A stretch of DNA of 33,493 nt from Candidatus Nanopelagicales bacterium (GTDB lineage: Bacteria > Actinomycetota > Actinomycetes > S36-B12 > CAIYMF01): assembly GCA_025351185.1 (NCBI GenBank), contig JANXWJ010000160.1, forward strand, positions 1-33,493, read 5' to 3'. This document shows positions 1 to 6,557 of this stretch, in pieces. Numbering within the stretch: position 1 is the first letter of the stretch; each line of letters starts with the position of its first letter. Both the position numbers and the translations under genes were made by a program. The notes under the pieces are model-generated. The model had not been told where the DNA came from. It ran no database searches and saw only the letters and a list, made by a program, of their open reading frames with translations.

Positions 1-370
1 CGACAGGTGCACCGGAGCGGCGCTGCGCCGCGCGCAGCCGGGCCAGCAGCTCCTCGATGCCGAACGGCTTGGTGAGGTAGTCATCCGCCCCGGCATCGAG
101 CGCGGTCACCTTGTCGCTCTGGTCGCGGCGTGCCGACAGCACCACGATCGGCACCGCGCTCGACTCGCGGATCTTCTCGATGACCTGCACGCCGTCGATA
201 TCGGGCAGCCCGAGGTCGAGCACGACGACATCGAGGCGAGAGGTCGCGACACGCGCGAGCGCGTCGGCACCGGTCGCGGCGGCGTGCACGGTGTAGCCAC
301 GCGAGCGCAGTGTCAGCACCAGTGCCTTGCGCAGCTGGTCGTCGTCTTCCACGACGAGGAGGTCGGTCAT
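1..370 (-). CDS. kdpE: KdpE-type OmpR-family response regulator (partial, C-terminus outside window)
   Basis: The visible 123 codons encode the receiver domain of a two-component response regulator; the DNA-binding winged helix lies beyond the window edge. The ATG is at 370-368. Seen in the translation: acidic residues VEDDDQ near residues 7-12, the phospho-acceptor Asp52 in VVLDLGLPD, and Lys101 in YLTKPFG, all hallmarks of OmpR/PhoB-class receivers. The stop of the sensor kinase overlaps this start (ATGA), so the two are translationally coupled. The assignment to KdpE rather than another OmpR-type regulator rests on the KdpD-like kinase next door and the potassium-type permease upstream in the same operon. 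If correct, phosphorylation would drive binding to direct repeats such as those at 3773-3820. The effector domain cannot be checked here. Confidence 0.88.
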   Translation of the reverse strand, partial: MTDLLVVEDDDQLRKALVLTLRSRGYTVHAAATGADALARVATSRLDVVVLDLGLPDIDGVQVIEKIRESSAVPIVVLSARRDQSDKVTALDAGADDYLTKPFGIEELLARLRAAQRRSGAPV

Positions 371-1782
371 CGAGAGGCGCCCGCAATCGGCAGGGTGATG
401 CGCACAGTGAGGCCTCCGCCGTCGGTCGAGAGAAACGCGACGTCGACGTCCATCGCCGCGCAGAACCTGCGCACGATCTCCAGCCCGAGGCCGGTGCTGC
501 GATCTGCCCGCCCGGAGGCGCGAAGGGCGCCGAGCCCGTCGCTGGGCACCCTCTCGCCGAGACCCGGACCGTGGTCGACCACGTCGACGACGACCGAATC
601 CTCGGTCGGGTAGGCCGACACGTCAACAGGCTGTTGGGATGTCGGGCCAGCATGGCGCACCGCGTTCGACACGATGTTCTCGACGACCCGTTCGAGCAGT
701 GCCGGATCGGCGAGCACGATAGGCAGCGACTCGTCGACGTCGACGCGGACGAGCTCGGCGTACGACGGACCCGCGATCAGCGCCGCTGCGACAACAGCGT
801 CGACGGCCGTCGGCTCGAGGGTCGCGGCGAGCACGCCGGCCTCGAGACGACTCATGTCGAGCAGGTTGGTGATCAGCTCCGACAGCCGCGACGTGGAGTC
901 GTCGACGGTGTCGAGGAGTGCGTGGCGCGTCTGCTCGTCGAGGTGTGAACCCGGGTCCTTGAGCGCGTCGACCGCGAGCCGCAGCCCAGACAGCGGAGTG
1001 CGCAGGTCGTGCCCGACGCTCGCGAGCAGCGCGGTGCGCGCGGAGTCGACCGCCGTGAGCTGCTCGGCGCGCTGCTGCTCGGTCTCCATCCGGTCGCTCT
1101 CGTAGGACCGCACGGCTGCGGCCGCGAGGGACTCGACGAAGCCGGGCTCCTCGGCGATCCGCTCCGGGCCGATGCCGAGCAGTCGATAGCCACCGGGAAC
1201 GGCCACCGTGAGGGTTGCCGTGTCGGAGTTGGCATCCGGACCTGCGCCGACAGTGGCCAGCACCTCGCGGGCCGGGCCGTTGCCTCGCACGAGCGAGAGG
1301 CGGTCGAGCTCGAGGGCCTGGCGCACCCGCTCCAGCGACAGCTCGGGGTCGGCGTCATCGCCCTTGGCGACGAGGTCGGCGATGAGCCCGGCCCGATCCT
1401 GGGACCGGGAGGCACGGGCGCGGATTCGCGCGTTCAGCTCGACGAGCACCGACACCACACCGGTGACGAGTGCGAAGACGACGAGCGCGACGACGTTGTC
1501 TGGGCTGGCCACCTCGAAAGTGCCGAAGGGCGGGACGAGATACCAGTTGACCAGCACCACGGCGACGAGGCCCGTGACGATGCCGAGGACCGGACCGGTG
1601 ACCAACGCCAAGCCCAGCACCACGGCGAGCAGCACGAGCAGCACCACGGTGAGGTCGATCGGTGCGTGCTGCTGGGCCACCACGACGCCGACCCACATAG
1701 CCAGGACGCCGAGCGCCGCGACCGCGGCGCGTGCCGCGAGCGGCAGCTGCGCGGGCGACCAGCGGTCGGCATCGAAGCTCAC
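367..1782 (-). CDS. kdpD: Shortened KdpD-like sensor histidine kinase
   Basis: Membrane sensor kinase of 471 aa that would autophosphorylate on His and pass the phosphate to the adjacent regulator. Domains seen: four predicted membrane helices in about residues 15-115 with the VNWYLVPPFGTFEV stretch typical of the KdpD DUF4118 region; a GAF-like linker at about 130-225; the dimerisation/phosphoacceptor helix with His258 in SVGHDLRTPL; and the ATPase domain with N-box ENIVSNAVRHA (368-378), G1 DHGPGLG and G2 STGLGL. Classical KdpD is about 900 aa and starts with a cytosolic KdpD/Usp sensor part; that part is absent, so this kinase begins at the membrane domain. The start is GTG, 13 nt after the permease stop. 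Family membership is firm; that it responds to potassium is inferred from family and context. Confidence 0.9.
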   Translation of the reverse strand: MSFDADRWSPAQLPLAARAAVAALGVLAMWVGVVVAQQHAPIDLTVVLLVLLAVVLGLALVTGPVLGIVTGLVAVVLVNWYLVPPFGTFEVASPDNVVALVVFALVTGVVSVLVELNARIRARASRSQDRAGLIADLVAKGDDADPELSLERVRQALELDRLSLVRGNGPAREVLATVGAGPDANSDTATLTVAVPGGYRLLGIGPERIAEEPGFVESLAAAAVRSYESDRMETEQQRAEQLTAVDSARTALLASVGHDLRTPLSGLRLAVDALKDPGSHLDEQTRHALLDTVDDSTSRLSELITNLLDMSRLEAGVLAATLEPTAVDAVVAAALIAGPSYAELVRVDVDESLPIVLADPALLERVVENIVSNAVRHAGPTSQQPVDVSAYPTEDSVVVDVVDHGPGLGERVPSDGLGALRASGRADRSTGLGLEIVRRFCAAMDVDVAFLSTDGGGLTVRITLPIAGASR

Positions 1783-1795
1783 GTGGTGGAGTCTG

Positions 1796-3730
1796 TCACT
1801 GCACTCCGTGGGTCAGGGCAGGCAGGCGCTCGGGGTCCGTCGCGTCGTCCATCATGAGCGGTACGGCGACCACGATGACGCCGCGTTCCTGGCGCAACCG
1901 CACCCGCAGCCGTAGCGCGCTCTGGTTGTGCAGCAGGTGCTCCCACCAGTGGGTGACGACGTACTCCGGGATGTAGACCGCGACCATGTCGCGCGGGCTG
2001 TCCCGGCGTACGCCGCGGACGTAGTCGATGACCGGCTGGGTTAGGTCGCGGTAGGGCGACTCGAGGCACACGAGCGACACCGGGATCTGGCGTTCCGTCC
2101 AGGTCGCCTGGAGCTCCTCGATGTTGCTGCGGTCGGTCTGGACGTGGAGCGCGACGAGGGTGTCCGGCCTGGTGGCGCGGGCGAACGCGAGCGCCTGCAT
2201 CGCAGGTGCGTGCAGCCGTGACACGAGCACCACGGCGTGCACCCGGCTGGGGAGGCGAACTCCGCCCGGCGCCGGTGCCATCCGCTGGTCGACACGGCGA
2301 TAGTGCCGGTTGATGCCGACCATCACGGCGAGGAACAGCGGCACGGCGATGATGACGAGCCAGGCGCCGTGGGTGAACTTCGTGACGACGACGATGACGA
2401 GCACCAGTGCCGTGACGACAGCGCCGACCGCGTTGATGACCCGCGAGCGCAGCATGCCCGAGCGCTGCTTGCCGGTGGCCGTGCGCAGCTCGGAGTTCCA
2501 GTGCCTCACCATGCCGGCCTGGCTGATGGTGAAGGAGAGGAAGACCCCGAGGATGTAGAGCTGCACGAGGCGGGTGACGCTGGCGTCGAACGCGATGATC
2601 AGCAGTGCGGATGCGCCGGCGAGGAAGAGGATGCCGTTGCTGAAGACGAGACGGTCGCCGCGACGTCCGAATTGACGCGGCAGGTAGCCGTCGCGGCCGA
2701 GCACCGATCCCATGATGGGGAAGGAGTTGTAGGCCGTGTTGGCGGCGAGCACGAGCACTGCGGTGGTGAAGATCTGCAGGGCGTAGAAGCCGAACGAGTT
2801 GGTGCCGAACACCGCCTGGCCGAGCTGCGCGAGCACGGTGGGCTGCACGGCGTCGGCAGGGAGACCGAGAGTGGCGTTGTCCTCTGCCAGGTGGACGCCG
2901 GCGTGGACGGCGAGGAACGTGACGCCGCCGAACATCGTGATCGCCAGGATGCCCATGGCGAGAAGAACTCCCGAGGCGTTCCTCGACTTCGGCGGGCGGA
3001 AGTAGGGCACGCCGTTGGAGACCGCCTCGACGCCCGTCAGCGCCGTGCATCCCGAGGCGAACGCGCGCAGCAGCAGGAACACCGCCGTCGCACCGGACGC
3101 CTCGGCTGCGTGCACCTGGAGCGCGGAGGACTCGGCGACGACGTCCTGGCCGAGGAGCATCCGGATACCACCGACGACGAGGAGCAGCATGAGGCTGACG
3201 ATGAACAGGTAGGTCGGCGCCGCGAAGGTCTTGCCCGACTCGCGGATGCCGCGCAGGTTCATGAACGTCAGCAGCGCGACGAGCACGAGGCTCATGGGCA
3301 CGGCGTAGTCGACGAGTCCGGGGAACGCACTGGTGAAGTTCGCCACGCCGGAGGTCACAGACACCGCGACGGTGAGGATGTAGTCGACGATGAGGGCACT
3401 TGCAGCCACGAGCGCGGTGCCCTGTCCGAACTGGTCCTTCGCGACGGCATACGCGCCGCCGCCACCGGGATAGGCGTAGACCGTCTTTCGGTAGGACGTG
3501 ACGACGATCGCGAGCAGTGCGATGACCGCGAGCCCGACGTACGGCGTCCAGGCCAGCGCGGCGGTGCCGCCGAGAACGAGGACCAGCAGGATCTCGTCGG
3601 TCGCATAGGCGACTGACGACAGCGGGTCGCTGCAGAAGACGGGGAGCGCCAGCCGCTTGCTCAGCAGGCTGTGGCTGCTCGACGCAGAGTCGATGGGGGT
3701 GCCGACGAACGCACGCTTGAGAATGCTCAC
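1796..3730 (-). CDS. KimA-like APC-family permease (probable potassium importer)
   Basis: Polytopic membrane protein of 644 aa with about twelve hydrophobic segments in the first ~470 residues and a soluble C-terminal domain. The N-terminal run LSKRLALPVFCSDPLSSVAYATDEILL and the YPGGGGAYAVAK segment are characteristic of the APC subgroup containing Bacillus KimA (YdaO), a proton-coupled potassium importer regulated by cyclic-di-AMP. Many actinobacterial members are labelled only amino acid permease. I chose GTG at 3730 because the reading frame upstream runs into the divergent promoter region and the RDD gene at 3876; a GGAG lies about 14 nt before it. The gene is followed by kdpD/kdpE-like genes with a 13-nt gap, which supports a role in potassium homeostasis. 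The substrate is inferred, not demonstrated. Confidence 0.85.
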   Translation of the reverse strand: MSILKRAFVGTPIDSASSSHSLLSKRLALPVFCSDPLSSVAYATDEILLVLVLGGTAALAWTPYVGLAVIALLAIVVTSYRKTVYAYPGGGGAYAVAKDQFGQGTALVAASALIVDYILTVAVSVTSGVANFTSAFPGLVDYAVPMSLVLVALLTFMNLRGIRESGKTFAAPTYLFIVSLMLLLVVGGIRMLLGQDVVAESSALQVHAAEASGATAVFLLLRAFASGCTALTGVEAVSNGVPYFRPPKSRNASGVLLAMGILAITMFGGVTFLAVHAGVHLAEDNATLGLPADAVQPTVLAQLGQAVFGTNSFGFYALQIFTTAVLVLAANTAYNSFPIMGSVLGRDGYLPRQFGRRGDRLVFSNGILFLAGASALLIIAFDASVTRLVQLYILGVFLSFTISQAGMVRHWNSELRTATGKQRSGMLRSRVINAVGAVVTALVLVIVVVTKFTHGAWLVIIAVPLFLAVMVGINRHYRRVDQRMAPAPGGVRLPSRVHAVVLVSRLHAPAMQALAFARATRPDTLVALHVQTDRSNIEELQATWTERQIPVSLVCLESPYRDLTQPVIDYVRGVRRDSPRDMVAVYIPEYVVTHWWEHLLHNQSALRLRVRLRQERGVIVVAVPLMMDDATDPERLPALTHGVQ

Positions 3731-3736
3731 GAGTAC

Positions 3737-3742
3737 GTCGTA
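3737..3742 (-). promoter_or_regulatory. Possible -10 element of the KimA-like operon
   Basis: The minus-strand hexamer TACGAC occupies -12 to -7 relative to the GTG at 3730, the position used by leaderless promoters elsewhere in this window. The last base is C rather than the usual T, so the call is weak. It sits 30 nt downstream of the repeat array at 3773-3820. Confidence 0.35.
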
Positions 3743-3772
3743 CGCTCCGCCGCAGCACGACGCAGCGCCGTC

Positions 3773-3820
3773 TTGACGCGTCCTTGACGCCCGCGGTGAA
3801 ACCTTGACGCGCCGTTGACG
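3773..3820. promoter_or_regulatory. Two pairs of TTGACG direct repeats, candidate KdpE/OmpR-family binding sites
   Basis: TTGACG occurs four times on the plus strand, starting at 3773, 3784, 3804 and 3815 (CGTCAA on the minus strand). The start-to-start steps are 11, 20 and 11 bp: two identical pairs separated by about two helical turns. Direct repeats with an 11-bp step are the usual recognition layout for head-to-tail dimers of OmpR/PhoB-type response regulators, to which KdpE belongs. The array lies 43-90 nt upstream of the permease GTG and 56 nt upstream of the divergent RDD start, a suitable position for activation of the permease-kdpDE operon. That KdpE is the binder is an inference. 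Confidence 0.6.
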
Positions 3821-3863
3821 ACGAGGGGTGCGGGCGTCGGCTGGCGTGAGGCCGGGCACCGCA

Positions 3864-3869
3864 TAGCCT
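3864..3869 (+). promoter_or_regulatory. Leaderless -10 element of the RDD gene
   Basis: TAGCCT lies exactly at -12 to -7 from the GTG at 3876 and no Shine-Dalgarno is present between them, so transcription probably starts at the start codon itself. No convincing -35 is seen. Confidence 0.6.
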
Positions 3870-3875
3870 GGTCGG

Positions 3876-4385
3876 GTGAGCGACCAGCAACCTGCGCCCG
3901 AGGACCCACGACCTCCGGTGCGCCTGACCCGCGAGGACCTCGGGTCGTGGTTGTCGGGTCCGAGCTCGGTCGTCGGCATCGACCAGGACTACCGCGGCCA
4001 GCGCCTCGGACTCCCCGCCGAGGGCGCCGGCGCAGTCGCCGGGTGGGGGAGGCGGATCATGGCGCTGGTCATCGACTGGCTCGCGTGCCTGCTGCTCGTG
4101 CGTCTGTTCCTCCCCGGCATCACCTACGGCACGCCGACCTCGAGTCTCACGACGCTGGGGTTCTTCCTCGCCGAGCTCACGCTGTTCACCTGGGTGGTCG
4201 GCGCCTCCTTCGGGCAGCGCATCCTCGGGCTCGCCGTCGTGGGCCTCGACGGGTCGCGCGTCGGGCTCGGTCGGGCGTTCCTGCGCAGCCTGCAGATCTG
4301 CCTCGTCGTCCCCGCAGTCATCTGGGACCGAGACGGACGAGGCCTCCACGACCGCTCGATGAACACCGTCGTCGTCCACCGCTGA
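3876..4385 (+). CDS. RDD-family membrane protein
   Basis: A 169-aa protein with a hydrophilic N-terminus of about 65 residues followed by an RDD domain. The conserved Arg/Asp positions are visible in GRRIMALVIDWL (first helix) and near the end in DGRGLHDRSMNTVVV; about three hydrophobic segments lie between. RDD proteins are small integral membrane proteins, some linked to ion antiport, but most have no known substrate. The start is a GTG with a TAGCCT hexamer exactly 12 nt upstream, indicating a leaderless transcript. It is divergent from the KimA-like permease and shares the same control region, so it might be co-regulated with it. The stop is followed 12 nt later by a long inverted repeat. 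Confidence 0.85.
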   Translation: MSDQQPAPEDPRPPVRLTREDLGSWLSGPSSVVGIDQDYRGQRLGLPAEGAGAVAGWGRRIMALVIDWLACLLLVRLFLPGITYGTPTSSLTTLGFFLAELTLFTWVVGASFGQRILGLAVVGLDGSRVGLGRAFLRSLQICLVVPAVIWDRDGRGLHDRSMNTVVVHR

Positions 4386-4397
4386 CCTGTCCGGCCA

Positions 4398-4473
4398 GGT
4401 CCGCGAGTGACTGCCCGAATCCATACTTGTGGGCCGCCGTGAAGCTATGGGTTGCGGCAGTAACTCGCGGACC
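4398..4473. repeat. Long imperfect inverted repeat (REP-like / bidirectional terminator)
   Basis: The arms at 4398-4415 and 4456-4473 are complementary at 17 of 18 positions. Inside them a further 8 bp pair in RNA (4418-4425 with 4446-4453, one U-G wobble), giving a hairpin of about 76 nt. It begins 12 nt after the RDD stop and ends 10 nt before the stop of the converging broken gene, the position of a shared terminator. There is no T tract. The size and interrupted symmetry also resemble dispersed palindromic elements; I saw no second copy in this window. Confidence 0.7.
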
Positions 4474-4482
4474 ATCCGGGCG

Positions 4483-4772
4483 TCAGAGGGGGAGGGTGGC
4501 GATGTCGCGATCGACGATCTCGCGATTGTCGGGGTCGGGGTCGAGGTCGATCTGGGTCTCGGCCTTGGCCGCCCACTCGGCGGCTGCCGCCTTGTCGCCG
4601 GCGACGCAGTAGGCGCGCGCGAGTCCCTCGTAGGCCGAGGCCAGCAACCAGGGCTCGTCGGTCACGAGGGTCGCGTTGTCGAGGCAGCGGCGGGCATGGT
4701 GCACGGCCGGCTCCGCGCGACCGAGCGTGGAGTAGGCCCGGGCGATCTGCCAGTCGCCCAGTCCACCGCAGC
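4483..4772 (-). pseudogene. C-terminal remnant of a TPR-like protein
   Basis: This frame reads, from about 4772 down, a tail of roughly 95 residues: GDWQIARAYSTLGRAEPAV, then HHARRCLDNATLV, a second helical pair LASAYEGLARAYCVAGDKAAAAEWAAKAE, and a terminal DPDNREIVDRDIATLPL. It resembles the end of a small actinobacterial tetratricopeptide-like protein family normally encoded on its own. No start codon with upstream signals belongs to this frame; instead it runs into the MerR fragment in a different frame. I read this as a gene whose 5' part was lost. It could be expressed only by reinitiation, for example at the GTG near 4704. The function of the family is unknown to me. Confidence 0.6.
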
Positions 4773-4925
4773 GGGCGCGAGCACGCCGACGCTGTCGTAG
4801 TGCCGCAGCGCGCCGATCGAGAGACCGCTCAGCCGCGCGAACTCCCCGATGCTGAACAGGTCAGCACCTGAGCTCCCGCGGTCGGGCGACGTCGAGGGCA
4901 AGGTGGGCACCCACGGATTCTCCAT
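4662..4925 (-). pseudogene. Truncated MerR-family regulator (DNA-binding N-terminus only)
   Basis: The first ~46 residues from the ATG at 4925 contain a MerR winged-helix start: LFSIGEFARLSGLSIGALRHYDSVGVLAPA. After this the frame continues into low-complexity residues (WATGRSPGPTPRSVARSRP) and stops at 4662 without the rest of the wing, the dimerisation helix or an effector domain; MerR proteins are normally at least 110 aa. From about 4772 downward the same DNA reads sensibly only in another frame, as the TPR-like tail. The simplest account is a deletion that joined two genes out of frame. The start is well supported by a MerR-type promoter directly upstream. Whether the residual peptide can bind DNA is doubtful, because the dimerisation helix is missing. 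Confidence 0.7.
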
Positions 4926-4932
4926 GTCGACC

Positions 4933-4963
4933 AGCGTGGAGTCTCCGGTAGCACGAGAGTCAA
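4933..4963 (-). promoter_or_regulatory. MerR-type promoter with 19-bp spacer, leaderless
   Basis: On the minus strand TTGACT (4963-4958) and CACGCT (4938-4933) are separated by 19 bp instead of the usual 17, and the spacer carries a partial dyad CTC...GAG (CTCGTGCTACCGGAGACTC). Overlong spacers with a dyad are the signature of promoters controlled by MerR-family proteins. The implied start of transcription is at about 4926, one base before the ATG at 4925. This was probably the autoregulated promoter of the now broken merR-like gene. Confidence 0.6.
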
Positions 4964-4999
4964 GCGGCGCGTGTCGCGACACCCACGAAGGCCGCCACC

Positions 5000-5041
5000 C
5001 TATGTGCTAGCGACGCCGACGACCGCGTCGTGGGCACATAG
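5000..5041. repeat. Inverted repeat CTATGTGC...GCACATAG
   Basis: Perfect 8-bp arms at 5000-5007 and 5034-5041 enclose 26 nt that contain a nested 5-bp hairpin (ACGAC-CGC-GTCGT). It lies between the divergent merR fragment and the gene starting at 5078, about 25-67 nt upstream of the latter's probable transcription start. It could be an operator or an RNA hairpin; nothing in the sequence decides this. Confidence 0.4.
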
Positions 5042-5065
5042 CTCGGCGGGTCCGAGGGTGGCTGC

Positions 5066-5071
5066 CAGGAT
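5066..5071 (+). promoter_or_regulatory. Possible leaderless -10 element (CAGGAT)
   Basis: CAGGAT sits at -12 to -7 from the GTG at 5078. It fits the nAnnnT pattern but lacks the leading T seen at the stronger sites in this window. Confidence 0.4.
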
Positions 5072-5077
5072 GGCGGT

Positions 5078-5668
5078 GTGAACGAGTCGTGGGAGTCAGC
5101 AGCCGGGGCTACGCCGGGACGCGTGCTGCTGCGGGCGCAGGTGACCGAGGCCGACGAGGTCAGCGGCCCGGGACGCCTCGCGACGCTGATGCGCGTGGTC
5201 GACAACGGCTCGCAGGTGCTGTGGCACTTCGGTGACACCACGACGTCATGGACGTTGCCCGACCAGCCTCCGCAGCCTGGCATCCCGGTGCTCACCTCGG
5301 TCGTGCGCGCCGAGACCTGGCGCCGCGGGCAGCGCGGGGTGATGATCCCCGAGACCTACCTGCTGCTCGTGGCCGCCGACGGCGCTCCGCTGGCTCGGCT
5401 TGCGCGCGTGAGCACCTTCGACCACCACCTCTACAGCGACGCCGACGTCGAGCGCATCTGGCCCGACGCCGTGTTCGCGCCGCTGCTCGAGCGGGGGGTG
5501 CAGCGGCGTACGGAGTCGTTCACCGACATCACAGAGCTCCAGCGCGCGCACCCGGGGGCCGTGCCGCCAAGTCGCGGCGTGGTCTTCACCGGACGTCGAG
5601 TGGCGACCGGGTGGCTCTTCGGCCTCGCGCTGATCGTGGTGGTGCTCATCGCCGGTCGTCACCGCTGA
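5078..5668 (+). CDS. Conserved-looking hypothetical protein with C-terminal membrane anchor
   Basis: I do not recognise this 196-aa protein. About 165 residues form a soluble part rich in beta-type sequence (for example VLLRAQVTEADEV, TLMRVVDNGSQVLWHFGD, VLTSVVRAETWRRGQ, TYLLLVAADGAPLARLAR), followed by one hydrophobic segment near residues 175-191 (GWLFGLALIVVVLIAG) and a short basic tail RHR. There is no signal peptide, so a tail-anchored protein with its main domain in the cytoplasm is likely. The start is GTG at 5078; CAGGAT lies at -12 to -7, consistent with a leaderless transcript, and no clear ribosome-binding site is present. It converges on the DUF4191 gene with only 31 nt between stops. 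Confidence 0.7.
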   Translation: MNESWESAAGATPGRVLLRAQVTEADEVSGPGRLATLMRVVDNGSQVLWHFGDTTTSWTLPDQPPQPGIPVLTSVVRAETWRRGQRGVMIPETYLLLVAADGAPLARLARVSTFDHHLYSDADVERIWPDAVFAPLLERGVQRRTESFTDITELQRAHPGAVPPSRGVVFTGRRVATGWLFGLALIVVVLIAGRHR

Positions 5669-5699
5669 GGGTCGTGGCGTACGGCTGTGAAGCGACTGA

Positions 5700-6374
5700 T
5701 CAGCCTCGCGGCATGCGGGCGCCCTTGGGCAGCGGACCCTTCGGGATCGGCAGCGGCGTCGCGGTCAGCGCGTCGAGGCGCTTGCGGACCGCGGCGACCT
5801 CGGCGGGCTTGAGGTTGCGCGGCAGGTTCATCACCGTGCGCTGCAGCTTGCGCAGCGGCACCTGACCCTCGCCGTCGCCGGCCTGGATCTCATAGATAGG
5901 GGTCTCACCGAGGAAGCGGGCGTGCCGCTTGCGCTCGTTGGCGAGCAGCGCGCCGGCTCGCGACGGGGGTGCCTCCGACACGAGCGCGACGCCGCAGCGC
6001 CCGACCACCCGGTGCACGAAGTCCTGGTTCTTGGTCATGGCAACAGCCGGGGTGACATACCACCCCTTGCGCAGCGCCGAGAGCACCGAGGCCGCAGCGC
6101 CGACCTGACCCTCGACGGAGGCGTACGCCGCCTTGGTCGCGCGCTGGGTGAACAGGAACGTCACAGCGAGCACCGCGAACGGGAGTCCGATGATCCCCCA
6201 GAACCACGGGGACTTCGTGATGAACCCGAGCGCGAGGAACGCGCCGAAGACCGCGACGAACACGCCCAGCAGGATCCAGGGAGTGCGAGGGTCGGCCTTG
6301 CGGGTGATGCGGTAGGTCTCGCGGATCTGCGCGATACGGCCCTGGGGCGCTGGTGCTGGAGCGGTGCTGCTCAC
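5700..6374 (-). CDS. DUF4191 family integral membrane protein
   Basis: Protein of 224 aa with two adjacent hydrophobic helices at about residues 33-75 (PWILLGVFVAVFGAFLALGF and WGIIGLPFAVLAVTFLF) and a long cytosolic C-terminal part rich in Lys/Arg, ending in a proline-rich tail PIPKGPLPKGARMPRG. Length, two-helix layout and its place directly downstream of lipA match the DUF4191 family of Actinobacteria, whose function is unknown. GTG at 6374 is the likely start, with GGGAG about 12 nt upstream. It is in the same direction as lipB-lipA but 183 nt apart, with hairpins and a possible promoter in between, so it may be transcribed separately. Its conserved link to lipoate synthesis is the only functional hint. 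Confidence 0.8.
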   Translation of the reverse strand: MSSTAPAPAPQGRIAQIRETYRITRKADPRTPWILLGVFVAVFGAFLALGFITKSPWFWGIIGLPFAVLAVTFLFTQRATKAAYASVEGQVGAAASVLSALRKGWYVTPAVAMTKNQDFVHRVVGRCGVALVSEAPPSRAGALLANERKRHARFLGETPIYEIQAGDGEGQVPLRKLQRTVMNLPRNLKPAEVAAVRKRLDALTATPLPIPKGPLPKGARMPRG

Positions 6375-6428
6375 GGGTGGAGGCTCCCGGTGGGTGGGTG
6401 CGAGGTGGTGACGGGATCAGGGTAGGTC

Positions 6429-6458
6429 CCCGAGCCACCGGCACCCAACCGGAGCGGC
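6429..6458 (-). promoter_or_regulatory. Possible promoter for the DUF4191 gene
   Basis: Reading the minus strand, TTGGGT is followed about 18 nt later by TACCCT, giving a plausible -35/-10 pair roughly 55-85 nt upstream of the GTG at 6374. Neither hexamer is strong. Confidence 0.3.
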
Positions 6459-6467
6459 GTCTGCGAC

Positions 6468-6523
6468 CGACCAAGATCACGAGTTGCGGTCATGAGGCGC
6501 CCCTCAAGGGCAGTTCGTGGCCT
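6468..6523. repeat. Hairpin region downstream of lipA with a 14-mer shared with 32212-32225
   Basis: CGACCAAGATCACG at 6468-6481 is identical to the outer 14 nt of the right arm of the long palindrome at 32166-32225. Directly next to it CACGA (6478-6482) and TCGTG (near 6519-6523) enclose an inner stem TGAGG-CGCC-CCTCA. On the minus strand this lies about 35 nt after the lipA stop and may act as its terminator. It could be a decayed copy of the same palindromic element. Confidence 0.45.
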
Positions 6524-6557
6524 GAGAGGTGAGAGAGTGCCCGGGTGTGGTGCTTGG

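Noticed and set aside
2237-3616. A 459-aa plus-strand open frame antisense to the permease
   Set aside because: Low-complexity Glu/His/Arg/Asp composition, complementary to membrane-helix codons; no promoter or ribosome-binding site.
1779-4475. A very long minus-strand open frame (898 aa) across the permease and RDD genes
   Set aside because: Its translation is Arg/His/Pro/Ala-rich with no domain and it lies over the well-supported permease in another frame; long shadow frames are expected at this GC content.
4483-4925. A genuine MerR-TPR fusion regulator
   Set aside because: The two parts are in different frames and the MerR part ends before its dimerisation helix; a deletion product is simpler, though a sequencing error cannot be excluded.
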